From JAJECS01 sp965198185 (lineage in GTDB: Bacteria; Chloroflexota; UBA11872): DNA of 64,000 nucleotides. The stretch's first letter is position 1, and every line of letters starts with the position of its first letter. Location: positions 1,116,001-1,180,000 of the forward strand of contig CBDAOU010000002.1 in assembly GCA_965198185.1 (NCBI GenBank), written 5' to 3'. Below the pieces are notes generated by a model, which did no database searches, had not been told where the DNA came from, and saw only the letters and a program-made list of their open reading frames with translations. Made by a program: the position numbers and the translations under genes. Shown here in pieces: positions 50,432 to 60,276 of this stretch.

Positions 50432-50913
50432 CTGCCGAACCGCAGCAACCGACCGCCGTCAACAAGGACGACGAGCCGTATCTGGAGTCCTCCGGCGGCG
50501 TCGTCTACCGCGTGCGCCGCGGCCGCATCGAAGTGGCGCTCGTGCAGACGCAGCGCGGAGCCTGGGTCCTGCCCAAGGGCGCCGTGGAACGAGGCGAGGC
50601 GCCCGATGAAGCCGCCGTGCGCGAAGTCCTTGAGGAGACCGGCATCGTCAGCGACGTGCAAGAAAACCTGGGCGAGATTCGCTATGAAGTTCGGCCCGAT
50701 CTCTGGACGGGATTCGTGCCGAAGATCGTGCATCAATACCTGCTGCTGGCGCGCGGCGGCAACATTCGCCCGGACCCGGCCGAGCACGTGGAAGCGCGTT
50801 GGGTGAGCGTGGCGGACGCCATCCGCATGCTGCACCACACCAACGAGCGCACGGTGATGCTGCGCGCCGAGGAGAGCCTGCGCCGCTCCGTGCCCGAGGG
50901 CGCAACGACCTAG
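50428..50913 (+). CDS. Nudix hydrolase
   Basis: This 161-aa protein has the full Nudix box GAVERGEAPDEAAVREVLEE followed by TGI at about residues 50-72. It is preceded by GVVYRVRRGRIEVALVQT. It hydrolyses a nucleoside diphosphate derivative; the substrate is unknown. Its coupling with dcd suggests a nucleotide-pool role. Confidence 0.9.
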   Translation: MTAEPQQPTAVNKDDEPYLESSGGVVYRVRRGRIEVALVQTQRGAWVLPKGAVERGEAPDEAAVREVLEETGIVSDVQENLGEIRYEVRPDLWTGFVPKIVHQYLLLARGGNIRPDPAEHVEARWVSVADAIRMLHHTNERTVMLRAEESLRRSVPEGATT

Positions 50914-50926
50914 GAGGCCGGCCTCT

Positions 50927-52527
50927 CTGCAACGCCGCGAGGTCCTCAAGCTTGGCGCGGCGGCAATTGGCGCGCTCGCTGCCACCGGCGGGCAATCGGC
51001 CACGTCCGCGCGAGCCGCGAGTGGCACGCTCCGGCTAAATACCACCACGCCGGAAACCATCGACCCGGCAATCGTGCGCGATGCGGGCTCCGCCGGCTAC
51101 TCGATCGAGGTATTTGCGGGACTGACCCGCATCAACGCCGAGTTGCAGCCCGAGCCGGCGCTCGCGCGCCATTGGGAAGTGGTCGACAGCGGGCACCGCT
51201 ATCTGTTCGAGCTTCGCGACGGCCTGCGGTTCCACGACGGGCGGCCCCTCACGGCCGACGACGTGCGCTGGTCGTGGGAGCGGGCGCTACGTCCCAGCAC
51301 CGGATCGCACACCGCCAGCGTGACACTCGGCAACGTCGAAGGTGCCGCCGCGATGCTCGGCGGCGAAACCGACACCCTGAGCGGCGTTCGCGTGCTTAGC
51401 GACCAGTTGCTGGAAGTGCGCTTGGTGCAGCACGCGGCCTACTTCCCGGCGCTGGTCGCTCAAGGGGCCAGCCTCGTGGTCGACCGCGAAAACGTCGCGC
51501 AGGGGCGGGATTGGTCCCTGCGTCCCAATGGCTCGGGACCCTACCAGCTCACCTCGTTCAGGCGTCGGGAGGAAGTCGTGCTTGAATCGGCGCCGACGTA
51601 CCACCCGCGCCAATCGGGACCGGCAGTCGTCCGCCTGCGCGAGCTTGCACCGGGCGAGGCGCTGCTGCGCTATGAACAAGACCAACTGGACATCGTCCAA
51701 GTCGGCGGCCCCAACGTCGATCGCTTCTCGGACCCGCGGGAACCGCGTGCGGCGCAGTTGCGCCGCACACCGACGCTCGCGCTGACCTACGTGGGCTTCA
51801 ACACCTCGCGGCCGCCCTTCGACGACCACCACGCGCGGCGTGCATTCGCGCATGCCATCGACCGTCCGCGCATCAACCGGGTGACCTTGCGCGGCCACAA
51901 CGCGGAGGCGCGCGGCATCCTGCCGCCGGGCATGCCGGCTACCGCGCGGACTACGCGGGCTTGCCGTTCGATCTGGACGCGGCGCGGCGGGAGCTCAGGC
52001 TGTCGCGGCACGGCCCGGTCGAGGACTGGCCGGAGTTGATTGTCGCCACATCGGGCGCGGGATTGAGCGCGGGTCCCATCACCCGCGCCATCGTGGAGCC
52101 GTGGCGGGACCAGTTGGGCATCAACATTTCGGTCGAGCAATTCGATTTCCTGGAGTACTTGCAGGTCGTGGAAGGCATCACGACCGCCGACAGCTCGCGG
52201 CACGCCTACATGGTGACCTGGATTGCGGACTTCCCCGACCCGTTCGGCTTCCTGGACATGCTCTTCGGATCGGACCGCCCGGACAACTACGGGGGATTCA
52301 GCGACGGCTTCGTGGACTTGCTGCTCGAGTTGGCCAGCAGCGAGCCGCGGCACGAGCGCCGGCTGGCGCTCTACGGACTGGCCGAGTCGCGCATCGTCGA
52401 GCGCGGCGCCGTGGTCCCCATTGCCCACAGCGTCTCGCACGAGCTCGTGCAACCATGGGTCACGCAGTACCCAGGCCAGCCCGTGGTGCGTGAATGGCTC
52501 ACCGACGTTGAGATCGCGCCCCGTTAG
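50927..52527 (+). pseudogene. TAT-type oligopeptide/dipeptide solute-binding protein, frameshifted
   Basis: CTG 50927 after AGGAGG (9-nt gap) is the most likely start, giving LQRREVLKLGAAAIGALAA with a twin-arginine-like RRxVLK. The body has DGLRFHDGRPLTADDV and RAFAHAIDRPRINRVT, typical of SBP family 5. Near 51937 the frame shifts to YRADYAGLPFDLDAA, continuing to 52527 (VVPIAHSVSHELVQ). Composite length is about 533 aa. It binds peptides or related ligands for an ABC transporter that is not present here. Confidence 0.8.
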
Positions 52528-54133
52528 TCCGAGGCTGCCGCGCCGCCACTTCCTGGCGGGCCTGGGTGCCGCGGCGGGTGCGGCGGTGTTGGCTGCCTGC
52601 GGCGAACCCGGCGAGCTAGGGCCCTCCGCCGGCGAGGGCAAGATCGAGCTCTGGATGCGCGAGCCGCTCACGCTCGATCCGGCGCTCGCGTCCACGTCGA
52701 ACGAGTTCACGATCCTCAACGCGCTCTTCGAGCCGCTGATCACCGTGAACGGTGACGGACTGCCAACGCCGGCAGTGGCGGCGAGCTGGGACGTGAGCAA
52801 CGCGGGGTACGCCATCACGTTCACGCTCCGCCCGGAAGCCCGCTGGATGACCGGTGAGCGCATAACCGCGGACGCCTTTGCGTGGGCCTGGCGCCGAAAC
52901 CTCAACCCCGAAATCGGCGGCGCGTTCAACTACCTCCTATTCCCCGTGCGCGGCGCGCGGGACTACGCCTATGGGCTCTACGACGACTCGGAAGTGGTCG
53001 GTGTGAGCGCACCCGACGACGACACGCTGCGCGTCGGCCTCGCCGAGCCCTCACCGGGCTTTCCCGCGCGGGTCGCGGCGCCGATCTTCTATCCCCTGCC
53101 GGAGGGCGAAATCCGGTCCTACGGCTCCACCTGGACACAGCCGCGAAGGCTGCGGGGCAACGGCCAATATCAACTGGTGCAGTGGGATGAAGGCCGCGGC
53201 ATCACGCTGTTCCGCAACGAGCACTATTGGGGCGATCCGGGCGCCTTTGGCGAGGTGGTGGTGCGATTTCCCGACGAAGACGGCTCGCCGTTGCTGGCGT
53301 TTCGCAGCGGCACGGTCGACGTGGCGCCGGTGAGTGGCACGGCCTATCGTTCGGCCCGTGGCGACGACCAGCTGCGCGAACGCTTGCGCCTGTTTGAGCG
53401 CGGCGGCAGTTGGTTCCTCGTGTTCAACACCACTAAGCCGCCCTGGAATCGTGCCGAGGTGCGGCGGGCGCTGGGCATGGTGCTCGACCGCGAAGCCATG
53501 GCGGCGGCCGTATTCGAGGAACCGACGCTGCCGGGATGGACGGTCGTGCCGCCAAGCACCCTTCCGCGAGACATTTCCCAGCCAGCTCCCGACGTTGACG
53601 GCGCCCGCGGCCTGCTGACGCAGGCCGGCTTCCCCGACGGTCAGGACTTGCCGCCACTCCGGTTCACGTTTCATTCCACCGACACGTGGAAGCGACTCGC
53701 CGCATTCCTATCCGAGACTTGGCGCGAGACCCTCGGGGTCCAAGTCGAGCTAGACGAGCGGTCGTGGCGCGACTTCCTGTCGTTCACCGACGACCCGGGC
53801 GACTTCGATCTCTATCGGGCCGGGTGGACTTCCGAGTTTGCCGACCCGGCGAACTGGTACGACACGCTGTGGCATTCCGAGGCCGACTATCTCGGCGCCG
53901 GCTGGCGCAGTGAAACCTTCGACCGCCACGTGCGGGAGGCGGGCGCTGCAGCTGACCCCGAAGGCCGGCGGAACGCCTATCGCGCGGCCGACGCGGTGCT
54001 CGAAGCCGAGCAACCGGCCATAGGCATCGGGCACCACGCCGACGCCTACCTGCTTCACCCACGCATTACAGGTTTTGGAATCGACGCCGTGACCGGAGCG
54101 ATTGACCTGCGCGCCGTCGTCGCCGGCAACTGA
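52508..54133 (+). CDS. lipoprotein oligopeptide-binding protein (SBP family 5)
   Basis: This is a 541-aa protein. I start at TTG 52508, overlapping the preceding gene by 20 bp. The leader is a TAT-like lipoprotein signal: RRHFLAGLGAAAGAAVLAAC, with lipid Cys. The body has LTLDPALASTSNEF, AWAWRRNLNPEIGGAFN and VRRALGMVLDREAMAAAVF. It captures oligopeptides at the membrane surface. It lies tandem with the frameshifted relative, and no permease or ATPase follows. Confidence 0.87.
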   Translation: MRSRPVSPRLPRRHFLAGLGAAAGAAVLAACGEPGELGPSAGEGKIELWMREPLTLDPALASTSNEFTILNALFEPLITVNGDGLPTPAVAASWDVSNAGYAITFTLRPEARWMTGERITADAFAWAWRRNLNPEIGGAFNYLLFPVRGARDYAYGLYDDSEVVGVSAPDDDTLRVGLAEPSPGFPARVAAPIFYPLPEGEIRSYGSTWTQPRRLRGNGQYQLVQWDEGRGITLFRNEHYWGDPGAFGEVVVRFPDEDGSPLLAFRSGTVDVAPVSGTAYRSARGDDQLRERLRLFERGGSWFLVFNTTKPPWNRAEVRRALGMVLDREAMAAAVFEEPTLPGWTVVPPSTLPRDISQPAPDVDGARGLLTQAGFPDGQDLPPLRFTFHSTDTWKRLAAFLSETWRETLGVQVELDERSWRDFLSFTDDPGDFDLYRAGWTSEFADPANWYDTLWHSEADYLGAGWRSETFDRHVREAGAAADPEGRRNAYRAADAVLEAEQPAIGIGHHADAYLLHPRITGFGIDAVTGAIDLRAVVAGN

Positions 54134-54178
54134 CCTAGGGAAGCTCGGCACAAGCAAGGACCCATGGCATACATGGAT

Positions 54179-54228
54179 CCCAATCCGTTCGCCCTGAGCT
54201 TGTCGAAGGGGTTATCGAACGGATCGGG
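54179..54228. repeat. intergenic repeat family A, short form
   Basis: Arms CCCAATCCGTTCG (54179-54191) and CGAACGGATCGGG (54216-54228, one change) enclose CCCTGAGCTTGTCGAAGGGG. It sits in the gap between the SBP gene and the MFS gene. Confidence 0.83.
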
Positions 54229-54276
54229 GTAAAGCCCACGGCCTCACTTGGTTCTTTCCTAGCGCCGTCCTCAGCG

Positions 54277-55437
54277 CTAGTAGCTGTCCGACTCGCGCCG
54301 CATGAGCGCCCGAATCGCAACCAGAACTAGCACCGTCACCGCCATCGCCACGGGCGCGGTAAACATGGCGCCGCGCAGCGTCCAGACGTCGGCGGCGCGT
54401 CCGATCCCCAGCGACCCGCCGATGCCACCGAGACCCAAGATCGCGATAACCGCGCCGAGCATTGCCCCCGCGTCGGCGGGTCGGTGCCGCGCCGCAAGCG
54501 CAAGGAGCGAGGGAATGAGCGCGCCGCTTGCGACTCCGGCCAGCGCCAGACCGGCAATGGCCATCCACGTCTCCGATGCCGCCGCCGCCAGCAGGGCGGC
54601 AAGCGCCGTCGCAACCGCGGCGCCGATCAGCCAGGTCATCAGGTCCAAGCGACCGCTGAGCCAGGCGCCGACCAACCGCCCGAAGAATCCGCCTGCCCAG
54701 AATGCGGTCACCGACGCCGCGGCAGCGGCCCGACCGAGGGCGAAATCGTGCTCCAGGAACGGCGCGAAGAACCCGGCCAATCCAGTTTCCAGCACCACAA
54801 CCAGCGCCGACGCCAGGCCGATGAGCAGCAACACCGGCGCCGCGGCCGCTCGAACGACGGCGCGCAAGGACGTGTGCCGCCGGGCGCCGCGTGGGGCCGG
54901 AACGCCGGTAAACGCGACCGCGACGCTCGCGGCCAGGAGCGAACTCAGGACCACCGGCGGTCGCCAGCCCCAACCGAGGGCGAATGCACCGCCCACGATC
55001 GCTGGGGCGGCAATTGCCCCAAGCGCGAACCCGAGCTGCGCCAGATTGAGGTCCCGCACGGAGATCGCGGCGCCGGCGCGCGCAATCAGGGCGGTGACGG
55101 CAACCTCCGTCGCGCCCCACCCAACTGACGCAATCGCCAGCCCCGCCAGAAACGCCGGTAACGCCGGGCTGAGACCCGCCAGCAGCATGCCGAGCGCCGC
55201 GACCGCCGCGGCGACGATGATGCTCGGACGAGTTCCAACCCGGTCCGAAATCGGGCCGCCCACCAGCGATCCGACCGTATAGCCCAGCCCGACCGCCGCC
55301 AGCGCCATGCCCGCACCGACGTACGCAAGGACGAATTCTTCGCGGATCGCTTCCAGCGCGGGGCCAAGGGCATTGAACGCCATGCCCAGCGCCGCGTAGA
55401 ACCAGCCGCTGGCAAGCAGGGTCCGCCGGCGGTTCAC
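54277..55437 (-). CDS. MFS transporter
   Basis: This 386-aa protein has about 12 membrane segments. The cytoplasmic loop GSLVGGPISDRVGTRPSI lies after the second segment, as in the major facilitator family. Possible small-molecule or sugar exporter or importer; its ligand is unknown. It follows the LarA-like gene on the same strand by about 63 bp. Confidence 0.83.
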   Translation of the reverse strand: MNRRRTLLASGWFYAALGMAFNALGPALEAIREEFVLAYVGAGMALAAVGLGYTVGSLVGGPISDRVGTRPSIIVAAAVAALGMLLAGLSPALPAFLAGLAIASVGWGATEVAVTALIARAGAAISVRDLNLAQLGFALGAIAAPAIVGGAFALGWGWRPPVVLSSLLAASVAVAFTGVPAPRGARRHTSLRAVVRAAAAPVLLLIGLASALVVVLETGLAGFFAPFLEHDFALGRAAAAASVTAFWAGGFFGRLVGAWLSGRLDLMTWLIGAAVATALAALLAAAASETWMAIAGLALAGVASGALIPSLLALAARHRPADAGAMLGAVIAILGLGGIGGSLGIGRAADVWTLRGAMFTAPVAMAVTVLVLVAIRALMRRESDSY

Positions 55438-55500
55438 CGGCGATGTCTTGTAGAGCGGCTCAGCCGGACCGCGGCGAATGCGCGCACTTCGGGCGGCGTG

Positions 55501-56766
55501 TCAATGGCCGTAAGCGCCGGCTTCGACGATCGACCCGTCCGCACCGAACTCGAAGGACGACCGGCTCGCGAGCACTTCGCAACCCTGGGGCAAATCGGGC
55601 AACGCCGCGTCGCTGAGCCAGAAGGCCTCGATCTCCATTGTCGAAGCGATGCGCGCCACGCGCAGCGGCTCGGACGATGAGCGGCTGGCCAAATCGAGGC
55701 CCATCGCGTAGCACTCCCGGTCGTTGGGCAGCGTGACGGGCACCTTGGCCATGCTCACCGCCATGCTCGTGAGCACGTTGGCGTGCGTGGGCACGGGATC
55801 GATGGCATCCGTGAGCTTGCGGCTGGTGAGATCCGCCATGCCGATCCCAACCGCGTTGCCGTGGGACTGCTCGGTGAGGCCCAGCACCGCCAGCCAGCGA
55901 TAGTCCGGCTCGTGCGGCAGCTCCGGCAGCCGCCGCCACATGCCGATCACGTTCGGATCCATGCCGGTGCCGGAGACGTTCTTGCCCATTCGGTCGATTA
56001 GCAGCAGATCGAGCCGGTCGAGCGGAAGTCGCGGAAGCACGCCGTGGGCAACCTCGAGCAGCTCGCGGTCGGTGGCCTCGAAGGCCTCCGGCCCGACCAC
56101 CGCAAGGCGGTGGGGACGGTCGAACGCGTTCTCGACGAGCGCCACGCCCATGCACACCGGCGCCGCCGCCAGCGCGACGCGCGCCGCCGCCGGAATCGTG
56201 GCGGCAAGGTCGTGCGCATGTATCGATTCCGCCCCCCGGCGGTTGCCCAACCCGATGGCGAGCATCTTGCACAGGCCGCTTTCGACGGGTCCCCGAAATG
56301 ACGTGTGGGGCTTGACCCTGCCGATGACGACAATGCCGTCCGCGGCGGCGGCAACCGCGTCCAGGTGAACGCGAACACCATCGACGGTCGCGCCGAGCTC
56401 GACTGTTTCCATCGTCGCTCGCACCGGTACGCCAAGCGCGGCTTCGCTGATGCCGTATCCCGCAAGCACGTGCGCCTGCCCGGCGGCCGTGCCGCCGCCG
56501 TGGCTGCCCATGGCCGGAACGATGAAGGGCTCGGCCCCGAGCGAGCGAACCGCCTCGCTCACGATCGTCACTACCCGTGCCACCGGCGAGACGCCGCGCG
56601 ACCCGACAGCTATGGCGATGCGGGAACTTGGACCGACGCCCTGGGCCGCGAGCACGGCCCGCGCCTCATCCGCGAGCCGCCCGTCAAAGTCCGGGACCTC
56701 GGCGGCGTCGAAGCGCTGCCGCACCAGGTGCATGCGCGGCGGCGGAGCGTGATCGTGGACGGCCAC
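55501..56766 (-). CDS. LarA-like lactate racemase domain protein (DUF2088)
   Basis: This is a 421-aa protein. I start at GTG 56766. The N-terminal domain has AMGSHGGGTAAGQ with His-Gly-Gly; the central VKPHTSFRGPVESGLCKMLAIGLG is characteristic of LarA-type proteins. Some family members carry a nickel-pincer nucleotide cofactor to racemise lactate or other 2-hydroxy acids. No LarB/C/E-type cofactor gene is visible here. Alternative substrates are likely. Confidence 0.7.
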   Translation of the reverse strand: MAVHDHAPPPRMHLVRQRFDAAEVPDFDGRLADEARAVLAAQGVGPSSRIAIAVGSRGVSPVARVVTIVSEAVRSLGAEPFIVPAMGSHGGGTAAGQAHVLAGYGISEAALGVPVRATMETVELGATVDGVRVHLDAVAAAADGIVVIGRVKPHTSFRGPVESGLCKMLAIGLGNRRGAESIHAHDLAATIPAAARVALAAAPVCMGVALVENAFDRPHRLAVVGPEAFEATDRELLEVAHGVLPRLPLDRLDLLLIDRMGKNVSGTGMDPNVIGMWRRLPELPHEPDYRWLAVLGLTEQSHGNAVGIGMADLTSRKLTDAIDPVPTHANVLTSMAVSMAKVPVTLPNDRECYAMGLDLASRSSSEPLRVARIASTMEIEAFWLSDAALPDLPQGCEVLASRSSFEFGADGSIVEAGAYGH

Positions 56767-56836
56767 GGCGGGAGTGTAGCCAAGCACCCTCGACCGCTGG
56801 TCAACGGACGCATTCCGATGCACTACCCTTGCAGCC

Positions 56837-57577
56837 ATGCGCGTGGCCGTCGTCACGGACATACACGGGAACCTGGGCGCGTTCTTCGCCGTGCTGGCAG
56901 ACCTCAGGTCGCAGGGGCCCGACCAGGTGATCTTCGGCGGCGACGCCGCGCTCTTCGGCGCACACGCGCTCGAGTGCTGGCAGCGGGTGCTGGAGCTGGG
57001 ATGGCCCCTGGTGCAGGGCAACACGGATCGTTATCTGGCCAACCCGGTCCCCGCCCTTCGCGCGATGCGCCAGACGTCACCCGCAGCGGCGGATCACCTG
57101 GAGCGCAATCTCGCTTGGGCACGCGCGCGGCTTGGTGAACGCCTGATCGATCAAATGGCCTCCATGCGCACCGTCGTGTCCGTGCCGTCGCCCGCGGGGT
57201 CGCTGGTCGTGGTGCACGCCACACCCGGCAACGACGAGGCCGGCGTCTATCCCGACGCATCGGACGAGTTGTTGGACGCTCGGCTCGGAGCCGTCGACGC
57301 GCAAGTGCTGGTCTGCGGGCATACGCACCGCGCCTTCGTGCGCCACGTGGGTCATCTGCTCGTCGTCAACTGCGGGTCGGTCGGCCGCACCTATGACGGT
57401 CAGCCCGGCCAGGGCACCTACGCCATGCTCGACGACGCATCAGGCCGCTGGTCGGCCGAACTACGGCGAGTGGCGTACGACGAGCGCGCCGCGCACCGTG
57501 AAACTCGCGCCCGCGGTGTGCCGTTGTCAGAGCCGTTTCTCGAGTCGCTGCTGACCGCGCGCGACCCCGCCGCCTAG
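56837..57577 (+). CDS. metallophosphoesterase
   Basis: This 246-aa calcineurin-type phosphoesterase has VVTDIHGNLGAF, FGGDAALFG, GNTDRYLANP and VCGHTHRAFVRH. That supplies the two-metal site. It hydrolyses a phosphate ester; substrate unknown. Divergent from the LarA-like gene with a 70-bp gap. Confidence 0.88.
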   Translation: MRVAVVTDIHGNLGAFFAVLADLRSQGPDQVIFGGDAALFGAHALECWQRVLELGWPLVQGNTDRYLANPVPALRAMRQTSPAAADHLERNLAWARARLGERLIDQMASMRTVVSVPSPAGSLVVVHATPGNDEAGVYPDASDELLDARLGAVDAQVLVCGHTHRAFVRHVGHLLVVNCGSVGRTYDGQPGQGTYAMLDDASGRWSAELRRVAYDERAAHRETRARGVPLSEPFLESLLTARDPAA

Positions 57578-57657
57578 CATCGTGCGACGGCTTACCACCC
57601 GCTATTCGCTCGACCGCGGCGCTGTTGCCGGGGCTCCCTAACACGTTGGGCAAGGCC

Positions 57658-58479
57658 ATGCGGTCCCGCGGACTGTGGATCGGCTTGGCGCTGACGGCCG
57701 GCCTAATCGCGCTGCTGGTCACCGTCGAGCCGGTGCGGCTTGCCGCCCACCACGTGCTCAACGGGCTGCGCGAGCAACCCATTGCCGTCGAAGCGGGCGG
57801 CGACGTGCAAGCCGTCGCTCCCACCCCTGCAGCGGCACCCGGCTTGCAGCCGGACACCTTTGTCATCACCGAGATCGAAGCGCCGATCGAAACCACAATC
57901 GGCCCGGACGAACCCCTGCCACCCGTTCCGTTCGAGCCGATTGCGCTGGACGCCCCACCCGGCTTTTTGGCAGCAGGCAACCGTACGCTGCGGCAAGGCG
58001 GTTCATGGCGGGTAGATGTCGACTTCGAGCAGCTGCAGAGCTTCCTGGCGGGAGCGGAAATGCGCGTCCCGCTGCCCGAACGCCTGCGCACGCGCCCGGT
58101 GACGGTGCGCGGCCCCGACATGCTCGTCACGACCTGGCCCAGCGCGGCGGCCGCAGTCGACTCCTTGGTTCTCATGCAGTTTTCCGCACCGCAGGTTTCG
58201 GCGCCGCCGGAGGTCGACCTGGAGCTGATCAGCCAAGCGCTCGTGCGCGAGTTTCTGCCGCCCGTGCTGGCGCGCCGCATCGAGCTGAGCGAGATCGCGC
58301 TCTATCGCGACATCCTTGGGCTTGAGCCCCTCGACGACAACGACCAGCCGCAATCGCTGGAACTCCCCGACGGTAGGTCGCTCGTGTCTTGGCGAACCAA
58401 TGCCTCGTACGCGGTCCTGATAGGTCCACTCGGCCCGGACGCGCTGATGCGTCTGGCCGGCTTCGAGCCAGGAGCGTAG
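57658..58479 (+). CDS. membrane-anchored hypothetical protein, ABC-exporter associated
   Basis: This is a 273-aa protein. I start at ATG 57658; TTG 57625 is an alternative. One N-terminal transmembrane helix (LWIGLALTAGLIALLVTV) precedes an extracytoplasmic domain. No domain recognised. It is 2 bp upstream of the ABC ATPase, so it may work with it. Confidence 0.5.
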   Translation: MRSRGLWIGLALTAGLIALLVTVEPVRLAAHHVLNGLREQPIAVEAGGDVQAVAPTPAAAPGLQPDTFVITEIEAPIETTIGPDEPLPPVPFEPIALDAPPGFLAAGNRTLRQGGSWRVDVDFEQLQSFLAGAEMRVPLPERLRTRPVTVRGPDMLVTTWPSAAAAVDSLVLMQFSAPQVSAPPEVDLELISQALVREFLPPVLARRIELSEIALYRDILGLEPLDDNDQPQSLELPDGRSLVSWRTNASYAVLIGPLGPDALMRLAGFEPGA

Positions 58480-58481
58480 CC

Positions 58482-59393
58482 GTGGACCATGCCGCCATCC
58501 GCGCAGCCGGACTGCACAAGTCCTTTGGGGAGACGCACGCGGTGTGCGGCATCGACCTCAATGTCCCGAGGGGCGAGGTGTTCGGATTCCTTGGTCCCAA
58601 CGGCGCCGGCAAGAGCACGGTGGTGAAGATCATCCTCGGCCTGGTGCAGGCGAGCGCGGGCGACGTGACCGTGCTGGGTCACCCCGCGGGCAGCCTGGCC
58701 GCGCGGCGGGAGATCGGGTTCCTGCCGGAGACGTTCCGCTTCCACGAGTGGATGCACGCCTCGGAATTCCTCGACTTCCACGGTCGACTCGCCGGTCTCG
58801 ACCGGAACATCCGCCGAAGCCGCGCGACCCAGATGCTCGAGCTTGTCGGACTCGCCCATCGCCGACGCGACCGCCTGGCGACGTTCTCCAAGGGCATGCT
58901 GCAGCGCATCGGGCTGGCGCAGGCCCTTCTCGCCGAGCCCCCGCTGGTCGTGCTTGACGAGCCCACGTCCGCGCTCGATCCCATCGGCCGACGGGACGTG
59001 CGCGACATCATCCGCGAGCTTCGCGCGGCCGGCACCACCGTATTCCTGAATTCGCACTTGCTCTCCGAGATCGAGCAAGTGTGCGACCGCGTCGCCATCA
59101 TCAACCGCGGTCGGATCGTGGCCGCGGGCGACCTGCGCCAACTGCTGGCGGCGCGTGAGGTGGAATTGCGCCTCGGCGATGGCGCCGACGCGGCCCTGCG
59201 CGCGGCCGGGCTCAAGCCGCTGGCGGAGCGACCCGCTGACGGCCGCTACACGCTCACGGCAGGCAGCGACGCGGAAGTCGCGCGCATCACCGCCCATCTG
59301 GCAAGCACCGGCGTCTCCATCTACGAGGTCCAAGTCCGCTCCAATAGCCTGGAGGATCTGTTCGTGCGCCTCGCGGACGCCACCGACCAATGA
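58482..59393 (+). CDS. ABC transporter ATP-binding protein
   Basis: This 303-aa protein has Walker A GPNGAGKST, the signature FSKGMLQRIGLAQAL, and Walker B LVVLDEPTSALDP. It starts at GTG 58482, 2 bp after the previous gene, and overlaps the permease by 4 bp. It energises an ABC-2-type exporter. Confidence 0.92.
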   Translation: MDHAAIRAAGLHKSFGETHAVCGIDLNVPRGEVFGFLGPNGAGKSTVVKIILGLVQASAGDVTVLGHPAGSLAARREIGFLPETFRFHEWMHASEFLDFHGRLAGLDRNIRRSRATQMLELVGLAHRRRDRLATFSKGMLQRIGLAQALLAEPPLVVLDEPTSALDPIGRRDVRDIIRELRAAGTTVFLNSHLLSEIEQVCDRVAIINRGRIVAAGDLRQLLAAREVELRLGDGADAALRAAGLKPLAERPADGRYTLTAGSDAEVARITAHLASTGVSIYEVQVRSNSLEDLFVRLADATDQ

Positions 59394-60229
59394 ACCTCTG
59401 GATAGTCGCCGACCACACGCTGCGAGAGGCTGTGCGCCGCCGCGTCGTGCTCGCGGCCACCGTCGTCATCGGCGGCTTTCTGGCGCTCTACGGGGTCGGC
59501 ATCTGGTTCGGCTACCGGGACATCTCGACCGATCCCAATCTCACGGAGTCGATGCGCCAGGTGATCGTGGGCTTCATGCTGCAGGGCGGCATGTGGAGCC
59601 TGAATTTCGTGGCGTCGCTGCTCGCCATCTTCCTCTCCGTGGGTTCCATCTCGGGCGAGATCGACCAGGGCACGATGCACGCCGTGGCGGCGCGCCCCGT
59701 GCGCCGGGCCCAAATCGTGCTGGGCAAGTTCCTCGGCAACCTGATCCTGCTCACGGTGTTCATTGGCGTCTCTACGGCCATCATGATCGCCACCGTCGCC
59801 ATCATGACCGGGCAATTCCTTGAGCGCGCCTGGCTGGCGCCGTTCGGCATGCTGTTCGCCGCCGCTGTTCTGTTGGCCGTCACCATCGCGGGCAGCACCC
59901 GGTTGGGCACGCTGGCCAATGGCGTGGTGGTCTTCACGCTCTACGCCGTGGCGCTCGTCGGCGGAGTCATCGAGCAGATTGGGGGCCTCCTCGAGAATCC
60001 CGTCACGTTCGACATTGGCATCGCCACCAGCGTGCTGCTGCCCACGCGGGCGCTCTGGGACCTCTCCAGCGCACAACTGGCGCAGGATGCTACGTCGGTG
60101 ACGAACCTCACCGCGGGACCGTTCGGCTCACTCAATCCGCCGTCCGGCTGGATGCTGCTGGTGGCCGCGGTTCATCTGGTCCTGATGCTGGCCTACGCCA
60201 TCCGGGCGTTTCAGCGCCGGGATATCTGA
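59390..60229 (+). CDS. ABC-2-type permease
   Basis: This 279-aa protein has about six hydrophobic segments: ATVVIGGFLALYGVGIWF, ILLTVFIGVSTAIMIATVAIM, LLVAAVHLVLMLAYAI. It forms the membrane part with the ATPase upstream. Substrate unknown, possibly a drug, lipid or polysaccharide. Confidence 0.85.
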   Translation: MNLWIVADHTLREAVRRRVVLAATVVIGGFLALYGVGIWFGYRDISTDPNLTESMRQVIVGFMLQGGMWSLNFVASLLAIFLSVGSISGEIDQGTMHAVAARPVRRAQIVLGKFLGNLILLTVFIGVSTAIMIATVAIMTGQFLERAWLAPFGMLFAAAVLLAVTIAGSTRLGTLANGVVVFTLYAVALVGGVIEQIGGLLENPVTFDIGIATSVLLPTRALWDLSSAQLAQDATSVTNLTAGPFGSLNPPSGWMLLVAAVHLVLMLAYAIRAFQRRDI

Positions 60230-60276
60230 GCGTCCCTCTACAATGTCGGCCATGAAGCCGGCAACGACGGGTCGAC

